Made by a program: the position numbers and the translations under genes. From NCBI GenBank assembly GCA_942159475.1, contig OW804094.1, positions 17,568,067 to 17,632,066 of the forward strand: 64,000 bases of DNA, read 5' to 3'. The stretch comes from Sthenelais limicola. Its lineage: Eukaryota; Annelida; Polychaeta; Phyllodocida; Sigalionidae. Position 1 is the first letter of the stretch; each line of letters starts with the position of its first letter. The notes under the pieces are model-generated. The model ran no database searches, was not told the origin of the DNA, and saw nothing but the letters and a program-made list of their open reading frames with translations. This document shows, piece by piece, positions 22,655 to 34,577 of this stretch.

Positions 22655-23080
22655 AAATACTGCTCTTCGATCTACCCGCCGCCTAATGTTTAAATTTACT
22701 CTTTTCGCCCAGTTCACAAAACTTGACCAGAACTTGTGGGCTTTCTCACAGTCAATAAAGAAGTGAAATACTGTATTATCTTTGTCACAAAAATTACATT
22801 TTGCAGATGGTTTTATGCGAATGTTTTCTAAATATTCATTACATAGAACTATTCTGTTTAGCTCCTAAACTGGAAGGATTGTTGCCTCACATTCCGTGTA
22901 CATCTATACAGGATAACATACAATTCTTTCATTTCAACATTTGATATGTCCAGGTCATGGAGCCTGAACAGTTCTACCCATCCGGTATTTCTATCCTGAC
23001 ATGGTTTTTTACTTGCAATGGAGACTTTACCAGGTGCGCTGAATAAGCAGTAATCCATTAACCAAGCAGAGCATTTCTTC
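22655..23080 (-). pseudogene. LINE reverse-transcriptase C-terminal relic
   Basis: On the minus strand, two adjacent frames give LFSAPGKVSIASKKPCQDRN, then ELYVILYRCTRNV, then NRIVLCNEYLENIRIKPSAK followed by CNFCDKDNTVFHFFIDCEKA and HKFWSSFVNW. The C-x2-C...H-x4-C spacing with a following FW is the zinc-knuckle (zf-RVT) found after the reverse transcriptase in many LINE ORF2 proteins. A stop (FRS*LNR) splits the frame, so it is dead. Only the extreme C-terminus is present. Confidence 0.65.
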
Positions 23081-23699
23081 CTTATGTTATACCATCAGGT
23101 GGTGGCAGTACTCCCAAAAGGAGTTACTACTCCTTAGGGAGTGGCTGTTACACCAGGTGGGGCCCTAGCTAGAACAGTACCCTGGAGGAAGGTATGGGAA
23201 CTAAACCCTGCTGTAATAAAGCCTAGGAGTCAGGCCTTTGGCTGGCACTCCTTTTATCAACTCTATCTGGACTACATGTGTCTTCTTTGGGACTTCACCA
23301 TTTCTTCACCATTCTGCAGAGAGATCCATTGTTTTTTTTGTTCTTGCCACATCGCTTTATTCCTTTAAGTTCCGTTAAGTATTGTTACATCTAGGATAAA
23401 GGCAGTTTAGGCTTCATTCATTACAAAAAGAGATACCATCAAGGAAGAATGACTAAGTTTAACTAAAAAAAGAGGGGTTCAACCCTGCAGATTTTAGGTC
23501 ACTTATGGGGCTTTATCCCTTAATTCCATAGCTTCCTTCTCGTGTTTCACCTTTTTAATTTTTCTACACACTCAGAGATATCATCTAGTAGGCACATCCA
23601 CATTTTTCTTTCATCTGTCCTTTTTTCACTGCCACCTATATTTATTTTTACCATTTATTTTTTCCTCTATGCCAAATAAAATCTCTCTAACCGAGGGGG

Positions 23700-24080
23700 T
23701 TACCCTATTTCTTTTTTACATATTATTGTCTCTCCGTTGATGTAGTCCACTTCATATATCCATTCTAAGATTGAGATCCAAACCCTTTTTGTTTTTACAC
23801 AGCTGACGAAAAAATGACTTAGAGTGTCAACCTCAGGGCAATGATTACAATTTGGTTTGTCTTTAATATCAATCTCTTTTAGCAACTTGTTCATTGTTAT
23901 TGCACCATGCAATAGTTTATATTTTAACACCTGTAGCCTTGTTTCAGACGTACATTTACATGGTATGGTGAAGATTTTTTACATTGTTGAGGATCTTCAG
24001 AACCTTAAATTAGTTTCCCATACGGCTTGGTCTTCACAGTATTTTTGTATGACCTGTTCAAATATTTGGCCTACATAACA
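23700..24080 (-). pseudogene. Second LINE ORF2 C-terminal relic (zf-RVT)
   Basis: The minus strand reads PCKCTSETRLQVLKYKLLHG, then AITMNKLLKEIDIKDKPNCN followed by HCPEVDTLSHFFVSCVKTKR and VW. This is the same 'K-LLHG...TNK-L...I-D-P-C-x2-C...H-F...C...VW' signature as the relic 0.7 kb away, but too different to be a recent duplicate. Stops interrupt the upstream part. Confidence 0.65.
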
Positions 24081-24619
24081 TCTACCTTTAATTGTGATTT
24101 TCTTACTCTTACATATTTCACCGATCATAAAATATATATTTGGTTAAGGCCCATTGAGAACATTGTCCAACTTAATGCTAGAATATGACACCACACTTGT
24201 GGTTGTTTGGACTGGACATTGCTCTTTTGAGTAACAACAAAACAATGCACTATTTAAGAGACATGATACCAATAAGTCATCAAAACATTTCTACTATAAA
24301 TTAGCCAGCAGTCAAACTAGCATAAGCTGGTTCAACTGATGTATCACTATCAGTCCAATGCAGCTTCAAAGACTTTTCATTTGTTTAATAATCATTATTA
24401 GTCAAGGCCCTGCTCCAAACCGTAACAATAACATGTCATTATAATCCCATTAGGACACCTCCTAAAAATCTCTTTTTCTGAGGGGTCTGCAAAATTCCAC
24501 CCACCCGTTGCGCTGTTTTCAATGCCAGACTCACCCATTGTCAGCATATGGTTTCAATTCTTTTATTAGCTCCCTTCTCTCCTTCAGATCTCACAAATAT
24601 GTAGACTTGGGTATTGGCT

Positions 24620-24966
24620 AATATCTTTCGCCCATGTTGAAGGCACATGTGACAGACATTCACAAAAAGCCACAAGCATTTTGTGGATGCTTTGCCACAT
24701 ATACAGCTCAAGTTTAGTTCTATTTTCATGCCATGATATATATATAAGCATTGTTTGATCAATATTTACCTTTAGTTAATGTCTCACAGTCCTCGATGAG
24801 CATCATTGATTGGTGCAACTTGATTTATACGACCATTCAAAATAGCATAGTAAATTAGGTGCATTTGAAATGTGGATTACACTAATGAAATCTATGCATG
24901 CATATACAATGGTCTAATATGGCGATGTTTTTTGTGGATATGCACAACTATCATGGCATAACTCAT
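24620..24966. mobile_element. Diverged relative of the palindrome-bearing element at 19131
   Basis: It shares GCTCAAGTTTAGTT, ATGCCATGATATATAT, a CATTGATTGG core and ends in CTATCATGGCATAA. The large hairpin arm is present only in part. Confidence 0.6.
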
Positions 24967-25194
24967 TTTATTTTGTTTACTCTTATGTTCAAATGTATTT
25001 TTTTTCTCATCTTTATTCCAATATCACTAACAGGAACTAAGTAATGACATGTCTGACATTGAAATCAACAACACTTACTTGATATTGCAAGAAAAGTGAC
25101 CATATTTAAGAAAGAAACACTCTCAGAACTTTGCCTCTGTAAAGCTGTCAAATACCCCAAACACAACCAATAATTATGGTATTAATTCTTATAT

Positions 25195-25325
25195 AGGGAA
25201 GCGCCATTAACCGGAATGAAAACCCAAGAGTAATTCTTGTTTGCTGAGTTTAATGAATCAAAATAGGTTACACATTAGTTGCCAACGTTTCGGATCACAT
25301 TAGTCCTTCATCAGGGCATGGTATG
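25195..25325 (-). mobile_element. Penelope-like element end with hammerhead-like motif
   Basis: The minus strand reads CCTGATGAAGGACTAATGTG followed by ATCCGAAACGTTGGCAAC. CTGATGA...(stem)...GAAAC is the catalytic core order of a type I hammerhead ribozyme, with GGA/TCC as a short stem II. Such motifs with 'CGAAACGTTGG' are typical of Penelope-like retroelement ends. No Penelope reverse transcriptase was seen nearby, and stem III is very short, so activity is doubtful. Confidence 0.5.
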
Positions 25326-25459
25326 GTATTAATTCCCCGAGGTTTGGTGGGTGAAGCTGTTTATGGTGAAATAAAGGCCAAGGACTGCAAGGGCCAAGCC
25401 CTTTGTTTTAGAAATAATTCAACACTATTTTAAGACTTGTCTGGACTTAACAATTAGGT

Positions 25460-26600
25460 TTCAGCACTTTTTCCAATTCCCTCAATAAATTGGATCTCAT
25501 CGCTTCTCTCTTTAGCCAGTCTATGTTCCTTTTCCCTCAGATGCAACCTAGCCATCTCATCTACCTGTACTAGCAACCTAGTTTACAGAAGATCTTGCTC
25601 CTCTCTTGATCCAGCTAGTTCCAGCACCAAATCAGCAGCAGCTCTCAATGCATCCCAGCCATGCAAAGCAGTTACCTGAAGGCCCTTGTCCAGCTGTTAA
25701 GTCTGTCGGTGCTGCAGGCCTAGACTCCCTTGGTCACGTCCATCTCCCATTCTTCACTTGAGCAAGTATGCATTTGGCCTTCGTCAGCAAAATTTCCCAA
25801 TTCCGGCAGGTATCTAGTGTGCCTGTGGATACTGATTCTTCATCTTGGCTATTGCTGGGTGTTATAGGCACCCATTTCTCACTATTGGTCATTGCATTTA
25901 GCTGTGGGTTTGCCGGTACCATCATGGCATGCCCAGGCATACTTACCATTGCTGACCTATTTGGTGAAACCAACTCTCCATGGGCCCCATCATATACCTG
26001 AGGTTACTACCTCTGAACCATTGATTGCTCCAACTGAAGTCCCACAGCTGGTAGTATTGGTGCTGGTTCAATAATGGGAAACTATCCAACCCAGTCAATT
26101 GTTTTCCCAACCATATTTTCCCATTCAACTTCAAGGTCTCTTCCTTGTTCAGCACGTAGGGAAGCAGGCTGCAGCCTCTTTGCCCGCACTATCAGTCACA
26201 TCTTCTATAACAGGCAAATACCTCATCCCAGCTACCAATGCATTCTGCCCAGCCTGCCCTGGTGCGATTGGTGCAGCTGCTCCTGCATGACCAATACCGG
26301 TCCTTGATGAGAATGTTCAATAACAATGTTCAGGCAACCAATCAGGTCTCACCGCTGCAAGCCCTTCCCTCACAGGCATACAGAGCTTTCAGTGCTAGAA
26401 GCTATGTTGGTAGAGGATGTCTCACTAGATGCCGGCCAACTAGCAGACCCAAAGGTCACAGCACCAAATTGCAGTGTCTAGATTATATCTACCTGTTCAC
26501 AGAGGCTATGAATCTAGATCGCAATCAGGCTCTTACAGGTCCTCGGCAGCCAAAATCTTTTAGTACCGAATCTCATCTGGCACAGTTGTAGCTCAGAGAG
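25460..26600 (-). pseudogene. Decayed coding-like stretch, family unknown
   Basis: On the minus strand, pieces of reading frame follow one another with frameshifts. They include GHAGAAAPIAPGQAGQNALV, then IEDVTDSAGKEAAACFPT, an 80-codon segment around 25734-25973, and near 25480-25560 VDEMARLHLREKEHRLAKER. The last is a charged helical segment. The composition recalls a retroelement Gag-like or host exon relic, but I recognise no family. It lies between the LINE relics and the right arm of the 0.7-kb inverted repeat. Confidence 0.3.
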
Positions 26601-27391
26601 TGTTAATTAACCATTACATAAAAGGGAGTCTCACACCAAAGAAATTAGATACATAAGAGTAAAGGTGTCATGAAGAGATAACATACACAATTTTAAAATA
26701 CCATGTAGAATCAACAAGTTTAAAACACTACAACCTGTGATGCCTCTTAGCCCATGTGAAAAAGGCTCCTATCACATACAACCACCATATAACCATGCCA
26801 CCCCAGCTCTGCTTTGGTCACTAGAACTGTGGAGCTGGAATGAGTCGGAACCAGCCCGTCTCACGCCAGCACCACATTAGCATCTTTAGCACATGTTTGG
26901 AAACTTGAATCTTTGCCTGCAATCCACACCAGAATTTCTTTCTTTCCTGGCAATGTTATATGGACACCACTATAGGAAAGAGTACTGTTGACCGCCTTCA
27001 TCTCCAGTACATGTGAATTAGAAGAATGGAATAAGTTTGTTCATGATATGTTCCAAGAGGGTGTATGTGGCATTGAATGAAGTATTAAAGGTATGTGCTA
27101 ATTCAATTTAGAGCAAACCCTCAATTACTGATTCAAATCAAATGAAGGTATTACAGGAGAAAAATTCATGACTGAGAGAAAATTATAGGCCATGACTCAG
27201 GAGCATACATGCCCTGGTTTGAATTAATCTTTCTATGTAGAAGCTTACTTCTCTTCACTTTGGTTCTGGTAAACCAGGTGAGAATATATAACATGCCAGA
27301 ATAAAGAGAACATGGAGAGACAAAGAATGGCTGCATTATCTCATGGAAAACAGCTGTTTTAGCAAAGATCCAGAGAGTTGGACTATTTTTC
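26601..27391. other. No feature recognised
   Basis: Intron sequence with no recognised repeat or exon. Confidence 0.45.
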
Positions 27392-28152
27392 TCATTTAAT
27401 GACTACCCACCCACCTACCCTGCTATCGATATGACTGCCTCCTCGCACATTTGGAGCAGGCGGCAGCCCGGAAATTGGGTGGCGGTGCCTAGTGGTATTA
27501 GCCTGAACTAAGGTTGTCCTGGTGTGAGGGATATGAACTGTGATGCTCGAGGAAGATGGTCTCAATGGTGGAATCAAGATGCCAAGGTAAAAATTAGCCG
27601 ATGAATTCACAGACTGTTTATCTGGTGAGAACAATTTTCTAAATCTGCCTGAGCAAAAGTGTACAGAAATGGTACATGGACTATTGTAGGTAATAAGACG
27701 TTTTTTCACCAGGAAAAATGCTGAGAACAAGCCAATAATTATAGGCAGTACTAAGATACAAAGCGTACAACCCAGATGGCAGATGCAATGGTCTCAATGG
27801 TAATGTCGGGATAGAAATAACATTTTTCTTGGGGAAAAGCGATTGCCGACGGTCAAGCCATGACAGAGGGAAGTATATTCTAGAGTAAAAGGGTGTACGA
27901 ACTGATATGGACATAGGCAGCTGGTCACTGTGTACACAACTTACAGCTGATGTCCTTTCTGTCATAGATGGAGGTTCTATGATCAGGTGTGTTCCAAGAA
28001 CAGAGCCTTCCAAAGGGATATATGGACATAACAGCTGGAACTGATTTTGTAAAAAACCCACACTGAAAACATGTTACAACATGCCACCTGTACTTTGTGT
28101 CTCTGACACACTTACTGGAAATCCACAGATCTACAGCTCCTATCACCGACAA
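27392..28152 (-). other. Overlapping minus-strand open frames, not recognised
   Basis: Three overlapping open frames of 75-126 codons follow each other on the minus strand. Two contain loosely similar phrases (KLFSPDKQ / QSLFPKKN, IPPLRPSSSS / PTLPLRPLHLPS), hinting at an internal duplication. No motif, signal or splice arrangement convinces me that they are a gene. Confidence 0.2.
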
Positions 28153-28168
28153 CCACTGCTACTAATTG

Positions 28169-28215
28169 TCACTATAAATACTGCTATTTGATCTAGCCGC
28201 CTTCTAATGTTTAAA
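28169..28215 (-). repeat. Short LINE-like scrap
   Basis: AATACTGCTATTTGATCTAG plus CCGCCTTCTAATGTTTAAAT matches the piece at 22650-22697 with a few changes. Too short for classification. Confidence 0.4.
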
Positions 28216-29540
28216 TTTGGAACTAATCTGGACGCAGTGCATTCTTCCTCTGCTACATCCAGCTATGGTCGAGTGTTAGGGTGGCGGTGCCGCACTATGA
28301 TTCTGCGGCTCCAATGCTTACAGAAAAGTATGTATTCAAGGTATAAACTAATGTTATACACCAGGAGAATCAAAGATGTCAGCAACACACAGGCCTTAGA
28401 ATTTCTCCAATTGATTAGAAATTGACGAAACGGCAGTCAATTGTCTAACAAATGTTTTGTTTTAGCACTGAAACAGGAAGCTTCTTTGACTGCATCCGAC
28501 TAGTGGTGGGGGCGACCATTATCACTGGTGTCAAATTCGCACACCACACACTGTAACCTAGATATATATACAGAAACCTCAGCCATATACTTTTGTTCAC
28601 CTTCCTACACCCCAGTCCTCTCCCTGAGAATTGGTGATGGAAGTTCCAAGATGAATAATTCTAACCTGTATCTACTGATGTGTACCATGCTCCTGACCAG
28701 CTATGATAGAATTACTTGCTGCAACTGCCAGAGTGACTGCAGTAGTCTGAGGTGTTCTTGGGGTGGTGACTGCAAACAGATTCAGTGCTAATGATGACAG
28801 CCAAGAGGACAACATTATGAATTAGGCTAATGGTATCATGGTCTTTATGTAGTGGTATGTATAATTATTTAAAGAGTTTGCAGTGTTCCAGAAAACAATT
28901 TTTGTGATGCAGGCCAATGTCGCCGACATGAACAAGCCTCACACAGGCCAGTTGTCACAGATGCAGACTATTTGTACCTATAATTAATAAATTCTTAGAT
29001 GGTACCCCGAAAAACAATCAAATACAACTAAAAAGAAGGTGGACATGGTTTGTAACAGGCTGGTTATTGCAGCAGCAATATAGGCCTAATATCAATAGAA
29101 TTATCCAAAACCATTATAGATCTTTTCTCAAAATGAAATGAATATAACTGAGATAACATTAATGGCACATTGTATTTATTTCATTTGATTTGAGAACATT
29201 TGTATTTGCTAAGTTGTATGAATGTTCAACTAAATAATCAAATCAAATATTACATTGATGTTGGCCACCTTGGCCAACGTGAAAGGAGCAGAGGTTGGCC
29301 ATTGAAATGTTATGTCCACTTTTGCCTACATGCCAACGTCTTTTCAGGAACACTGAGTTTGTGAGGTTTACTTGTGGCCATTTTGCCATTTGGGGCATTT
29401 TCACCCACCTATGTTTTTGTAGAAATATATTAATAAAGGGCCCTAAGACTACCCAACACTGTTGTGAAACCTTCTGTTGCAATTTTCATAAGTGAAACCC
29501 TATTTCTACTGGGCTATATCGGCCTGTGCAGCATTTTTTG
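28216..29540. other. No feature recognised
   Basis: Several small open frames but no coding signature or repeat. Confidence 0.45.
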
Positions 29541-30200
29541 ATAGAAAATGACTTCAAACATAGATGTCAAACTAAAAATCTTTGTACATGGGGACTTGGA
29601 CATATGAACATATGGTGCTAGTAGGAGCCTAGATAAGACATTGCCTGTTCATGGCAGAGGCCATATTTAAATTTGACCTTGAAATGACCTTCAAACATAA
29701 AAAGAACTAAAAAAATGAATTCCTCATACTCAAAAACATCAAATAATAGGTATTATACTTGAAAATCTAGTCAGTAGAAGCAAAGATATAGCACATTTTG
29801 TGTTTTGCGGCAGCCATTTTGAATTTTACAGCTACCGGCCACCAGGGGGGTCAGCCAACTTGGAGCGAGCATTTTTTGAAAATCCCATGGCCTGCTCTAA
29901 CACCATGCTAAATTTCAAAAATCTACCACCAAGTGCACAATTTCCAGTAAATTGAAGGATTTCCTCCCCAAGTAAAAAATTGTTCCCTCCATTTTCACGT
30001 CAATCTGTGTGCCTCTCAGGGTGGTTTTGAATTATAGCAATGGTCTTATTGCAGGCCAATTTCCCGAAAAACGTGCAAGAGTTGAGCTTGTGAAAAATAG
30101 TATGTTATTTCTAGGGTCATACTGCTTTAGTATGCAAAAAAAAACTTACCCCCAAGAGGTGGTCACGAAAACTCAAAAAAATGCCTCTCGGCCCACTGTC
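29541..30200 (-). repeat. 0.7-kb inverted repeat, right arm
   Basis: Reverse complement of 20115-20795. It ends GGCCCACTGTC followed by TA, mirroring TA-GACAGTTGGCC of the left arm. Its other end (GGGCTATATCGGCCTGTGCA) also resembles the outer end, so it may itself be a complete small element. Confidence 0.75.
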
Positions 30201-31299
30201 TAATAGAGTTAGGGAATGGAATCAGAACAAGGAAGGAAGGGATGTGACTTTAATTCTAATTTCTTGCACAAAATAAACTGGGAATGCAGTTTTAAGAGAA
30301 CATGTAAATTGATATGAAACAGTTGTTTCTCCTAAACAGTACCTGTGAGTGTAGGACTAAGGGGAGGAAAAGGGGATGTATGTGTATGAAAGGGGGAGGG
30401 GCGCTAGAAGGGTAGGGAAAGAACTGGAAGGAGAATATGGAAGGAAAAGGGAAATAGAAAAGGGAGGTGCAGGAGAAGCGGGGAAGGAGAGGAACCACAA
30501 GGGGGGGGGGGTACGGTTTTGAGAGAAAGGGAAAGGAAAAAGAGTGGGGATGAGGATATAATCATGTCATGCGCGTGAAAACATCCTTGAAAGATACTGC
30601 GTTTTTTTGTAATTTGTTTTTAAATATTATTATTGGCCTGAATTGAAATAATAACAACAATAAGTTTGGGGGGGGGGGGGGGGGAATTGTACACACAACA
30701 GAAGCAAAGAGAAATTATATGAACTGATACAACTTCTTCCTAGACAAAAGAATTTGAATCACCTTAAGTTTGATAATTGTTTGATCTTACCCCCCCCCCC
30801 CCAGTCAGGTCCAGAAGGCAGTTTTTGACCCCTAAGTTTTAGGGGTCATTAACACTTTTAGCCTTAGTCTTAGCCTTGTTAGTGGTTAAGCTTATCGCTG
30901 GATGTGGAATTGAGGAATGTGCCCTTCTGGACAGGACTGCCCCCCCCCTCCCTTGCCCTCCAACCTCGCACCCCCGCCTCGCCCCCCCCCCCCTCCCCCC
31001 TCCCACCCATAACACAATGTCACAGCAACTGACCACACTGGAGTCAATGTTATAAATACACAGTGATTAGTCACTAGTAGGTAGTCTACACACACCAGGG
31101 TTGTGCTTGACCACCAGTTCACACCCCGCCTTCTCCATAAATCAATAAAGTTTTCTCTGCTTCTCTAATAAACCTCACAAAAGTGTCAATAATTGCTGGA
31201 ACGCCTGTTAGTGGTGGCGTTAAGGGGTGCAATATCAAACAAAGGCTTAATGTGTGTTTGACTTCCCAGAACAATAGGCCGTGTCATTGGACACGTAAT
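30201..31299. repeat. Purine-rich and homopolymer-rich spacer
   Basis: A GGAAAGGG-rich stretch (30350-30560), a G run of about 18 (30666-30684), and C runs near 30791 and 30940-31000. No gene was seen. Confidence 0.6.
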
Positions 31300-31534
31300 G
31301 GGTCAGATCGCCTAGAATTGTACAATCAGCAGCTCCACACATTCATGAAATTCTGGTAATTTAGGCTGATAAATTGGTAAATAACAGGTATATCTGGGTA
31401 TATTTGGTATTGCCTTGATTCAGACAATCTGTTGGGTTATGTTGTGCTGTATTTTAAACCTCATTTCTGTCTTAAATTTGGTTATTCTGATAGGATTAGT
31501 GAAGGCGAATCGTACGTTTTCTGACGATTTCACC
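31300..31534 (+). mobile_element. M1 MITE copy, variant ends
   Basis: The left end is GGGTCAGATCGCCTAGAATT and the right CTGACGATTTCACC. It belongs to the variant-end group. The flanks are not clearly duplicated. Confidence 0.72.
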
Positions 31535-31582
31535 AACTAATAGTGCATTCACACTCTACTACTTGTACTACTGTTGGTTTTA

Positions 31583-31817
31583 GGGTCAGATTTTCAGAAA
31601 ATGTACAATTCGCCTTCACCAATCTTCTTAAATAACCCAAATTTCAGACGAAAATGAAATTCAAAATACAGTTCAACCTAACCAAACAGATTGGTAGAAT
31701 CAATGCAATGCAGAATATACTCGAATTTACCTAGTATTGACCAAATTGCAGCCTAATTTAGCAGAATTTACTGAATGTGTACAGCTGCCAATTGTACATT
31801 TCCTGAAAATCTGACCC
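31583..31817 (-). mobile_element. M1 MITE copy
   Basis: Canonical ends with TTTA on both sides. It is inverted relative to the copy 48 bp upstream. Confidence 0.9.
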
Positions 31818-31965
31818 TTTAGCTGCATAGTTCAGCATTGGTGACTTCATAATTCTGCTTCAGCTCTGTTAGATGGTCCTTCTGCTATATGAAGTTTTGA
31901 AGTCTGTATAATGAATATAATAATGATAATAATAATTAATGTTAATTAATGGTCATCAACTGGTC

Positions 31966-32147
31966 CTGGGTAAGACCTTAAAGTGCCTTTCTGTCTCTTT
32001 TCTCTGTCTCTCTCTCCCTACTTCCCTATCTCTATTTCCTGGGTATGATCATAAACTGCCTCCCTCTCAGCTCTCCCTCCCTTGATAGAACCTTCATATG
32101 TGTTGATAAGGGCGTAAAGCAACCAATCTCAACCACTCACTCACTCA
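31966..32147 (+). mobile_element. CTCACT-tailed short element, near full length
   Basis: It begins GGTCCTGGGTAAGACCTTAA, continues through the (TCTC)-rich block and the ATGATCATAAACTGCCTCCC core, and ends in the GGGCGTAAAGCAACC tail and CTCACT repeats. It contains the head, core and tail in one piece with only one head unit. Confidence 0.7.
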
Positions 32148-32282
32148 CCCCGATAAAGCTACCATGCAACTGAAGCCCGTCACATTCATCAGACGTGGGT
32201 ACGTGGGTTACCTCACTCGTACCCTTGGTGATGTCATGGTGACATCAACAAGGGGTATTCTAGCTGCTTAGAATCTGTATTC

Positions 32283-32503
32283 AATACGTTTTAATGTCAT
32301 CATGAATAAAATCAAATGAGATTAAAACGTAATTTAAATCCAAAAAATCCAGAAATTCCCCCCGCCCTTCCGAAAAAAAATTACAAAAAAAATACAAAAC
32401 TTTTTTCGGAAGGGGGGGGGGGGGGTGAATTTCTGGATTTTTTGGATTTAAATTACCTTTTAATCTCGTTTAATTTTATTCATAATGACATTAAAACGTA
32501 TTT
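32283..32503. mobile_element. Long near-perfect palindrome (foldback element)
   Basis: AATACGTTTTAATGTCAT...AATTTAAATCCAAAAAATCC plus AGAAATTC at the left pairs with GAATTTCT plus GGATTTTTTGGATTTAAATT...ATGACATTAAAACGTATT at the right. The arms are about 90 nt around a 35-nt A-rich loop. A C-rich/G-run pair is part of the stem. Confidence 0.75.
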
Positions 32504-32903
32504 TATTTCGGAAACGGCGGTGTCTAATCCTTAACCAGTGTTTTACCAGTGCCAAGCCACTAAGTGAGGCTGGGTTAGGGCTGAATATAGCATCTATATA
32601 ATGTTCAATACCTCACGCCTGCCTGTTGCTATTTAACCATTTATACACTGGCTATGTTTGAATATAATATAATGAGGCTGCTTTGTACATAGTAACATAT
32701 ATGTACATAGCTCTGCTCTATAGACTCACTTCATCAGTCGACTTCTCCCACTCCCACCCACTGAATGTACATATGGCAAGTGACTTTAGATGTTAGGGAC
32801 CAATATGTAGGAGTTTCTAATTAATCTAGTCTCATAAAATTACTCCCGCAAACCTATGTGTTGCTCATAAAAATCTAAATTTTAATCCAACTTCCTATGG
32901 TAA

Positions 32904-33014
32904 AGGGCTCTAGTCCACTAAGCCGATTCTCATGCGATTTTGCGCCGCAGAGGACTCTTTTCCACTAAATTCCGTGAGAATCGCATGGGAATCGGCTTAG
33001 TGGACAAGGCCCTT
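32904..33014. mobile_element. M6 palindromic MITE, copy 1
   Basis: AAAGGGCTCTAGTCCACTAA plus GCCGATTCTCATGCGATT pairs with AATCGGCTTAGTGGAC...GGCCCTTT. GCCGCAGAGGACTC is the loop. Confidence 0.7.
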
Positions 33015-33360
33015 TAGTCTAAAAAAACTTATAGAATATCACACATTTTCATGTTGAAATGTGTTACTGTTATGAACTCAGATTCCCATATTGAGAAATT
33101 TATACGCATTCACGAAGTTTTCCCCCTTCGTATCTGATGACTTCTCTTTTTTCTCCATTCTTTGCTAATGTGCTAAATTCTATGTAAAAGTATTCTGAAC
33201 ACAGCATCACATAGTAATGTATGTAAGAACATATATTCACTTAATTGAAAAACAAAATAATACAAGCACTGCACTGTGTTGTTGAAGGCCAGAACCTGAC
33301 GACACATCTGTACTGTTATTCTGTGCAGAGTTCACTCAGTGTAAGTGTAAATGTGTTAAT

Positions 33361-33595
33361 GTGTCAGATTTTCAGAAAATGTACAATTGGCAGCTCTAGA
33401 CATTTAGTAAATTGTGCTAAATTAGGCTGCAATTTGGTCAATACTAGATAAATTCGAGTATATTCGGCATTACATTGATTCTAGCAATCTGTTTGGCTAG
33501 GTTGAACTGTTTTTTGAACTTTATTTCCGTCTGAAATTTGGGTTATTTGAGAAAATTGGTGAAGTTGAATTGTACATTTTCTGAAAATCTGACCC
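33361..33595 (+). mobile_element. M1 MITE copy
   Basis: The left end is GTGTCAGATTTTCAG and the right CTGAAAATCTGACCC, with TAAT on both sides. Confidence 0.88.
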
Positions 33596-34057
33596 TAATG
33601 CCTTTTGCCTAGAATCAAGTATTAATTAAGCCACCAAATGTAGAGCCATATTTTTGGTAAGGTCCTGTTTAGTCTTTTCAATGGGAATTGTGCAATGATT
33701 AAATGGATTAAATTGATTGAAAGTTTTCACAAATTCCTCATTATACACTCTAGTCAGTGAAAAATTGATATTTTCAGTTAACAAAATTGATTTACAGGAA
33801 TAGTTAATAGAAATAACTGTTGCACATTAATGCAGATGAAATACACTTAAAAAGTCTGAAATAATCATAGAATAAATTTCAAACTTTAACAAATATTACA
33901 AGAATTGTAACCAACTCATTCTGGCCAAACCTTTGCTTTAAATATTTCCCTTATTTTTACTTTAAATGTATATAAATCCGTAGCTACATACACCCCAAAC
34001 CTTGCTGACTATCATGATTTCCCTAGCATATATATATATATATGTATACACGTAATA
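33596..34057. other. AT-rich intron, no feature recognised
   Basis: It ends in a short (TA)n run near 34029-34043. Confidence 0.5.
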
Positions 34058-34278
34058 GGGAGGTTTAGCAAGTCTATGTAAACGTATCCGTATCTCTGAT
34101 ATACGTTGAAAGCAAGAAAGAGCTTCAGCAAAACATGGTGGGAAAAAACGTAACGCAACATATCATGCAAAATGTTTCATCTCACAATTATTTTTTATAC
34201 ATAAAAATACGACGTAATTTACGAAAAAGATACAGATACGGTTACGTCATTGAAATAGGTTTGCTTGCGGAACCTCCC
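34058..34278. mobile_element. M5 MITE, copy 1
   Basis: GGGAGGTTTAGCAAGTC at the left mirrors TTGCTTGCGGAACCTCCC at the right. The inner CGTATCCGTATC / GATACGGTTACG segments also pair. TAATA lies on both sides. Confidence 0.68.
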
Positions 34279-34577
34279 TAATATTACAAGTGACTGAGCA
34301 AGTTCATTGACAAACTTCCAGGTTCACCAAACTAAACAAAACTGGTTTCAGCTTGGTGGTACTTTGCTACTCAGTGTAATCAAGTGTATAAAAGGAAGCT
34401 CAAGTCATATTGACTTTGTAATCCTAATGATCACTTTATGGTCTTGTACACTCCATAAAGTGTATAGAGGAGGTTTATGATTAAGATAAGGCTGAGTGGA
34501 GTGACCATGTAAAGCAGATCTCAGCATTTCAAGCCTGATTTCCTGCCCTTCCTTAACCTTTTATTATTTATGTGTAT

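Noticed and set aside
22858..23058. Stand-alone small gene on the minus strand
   Set aside because: The frame continues, after a stop, into a LINE zinc-knuckle, so it is a LINE relic and not a host gene.
26238..26591. 117-codon plus-strand open frame
   Set aside because: No family likeness or splice support. The opposite strand looks more coding-like.
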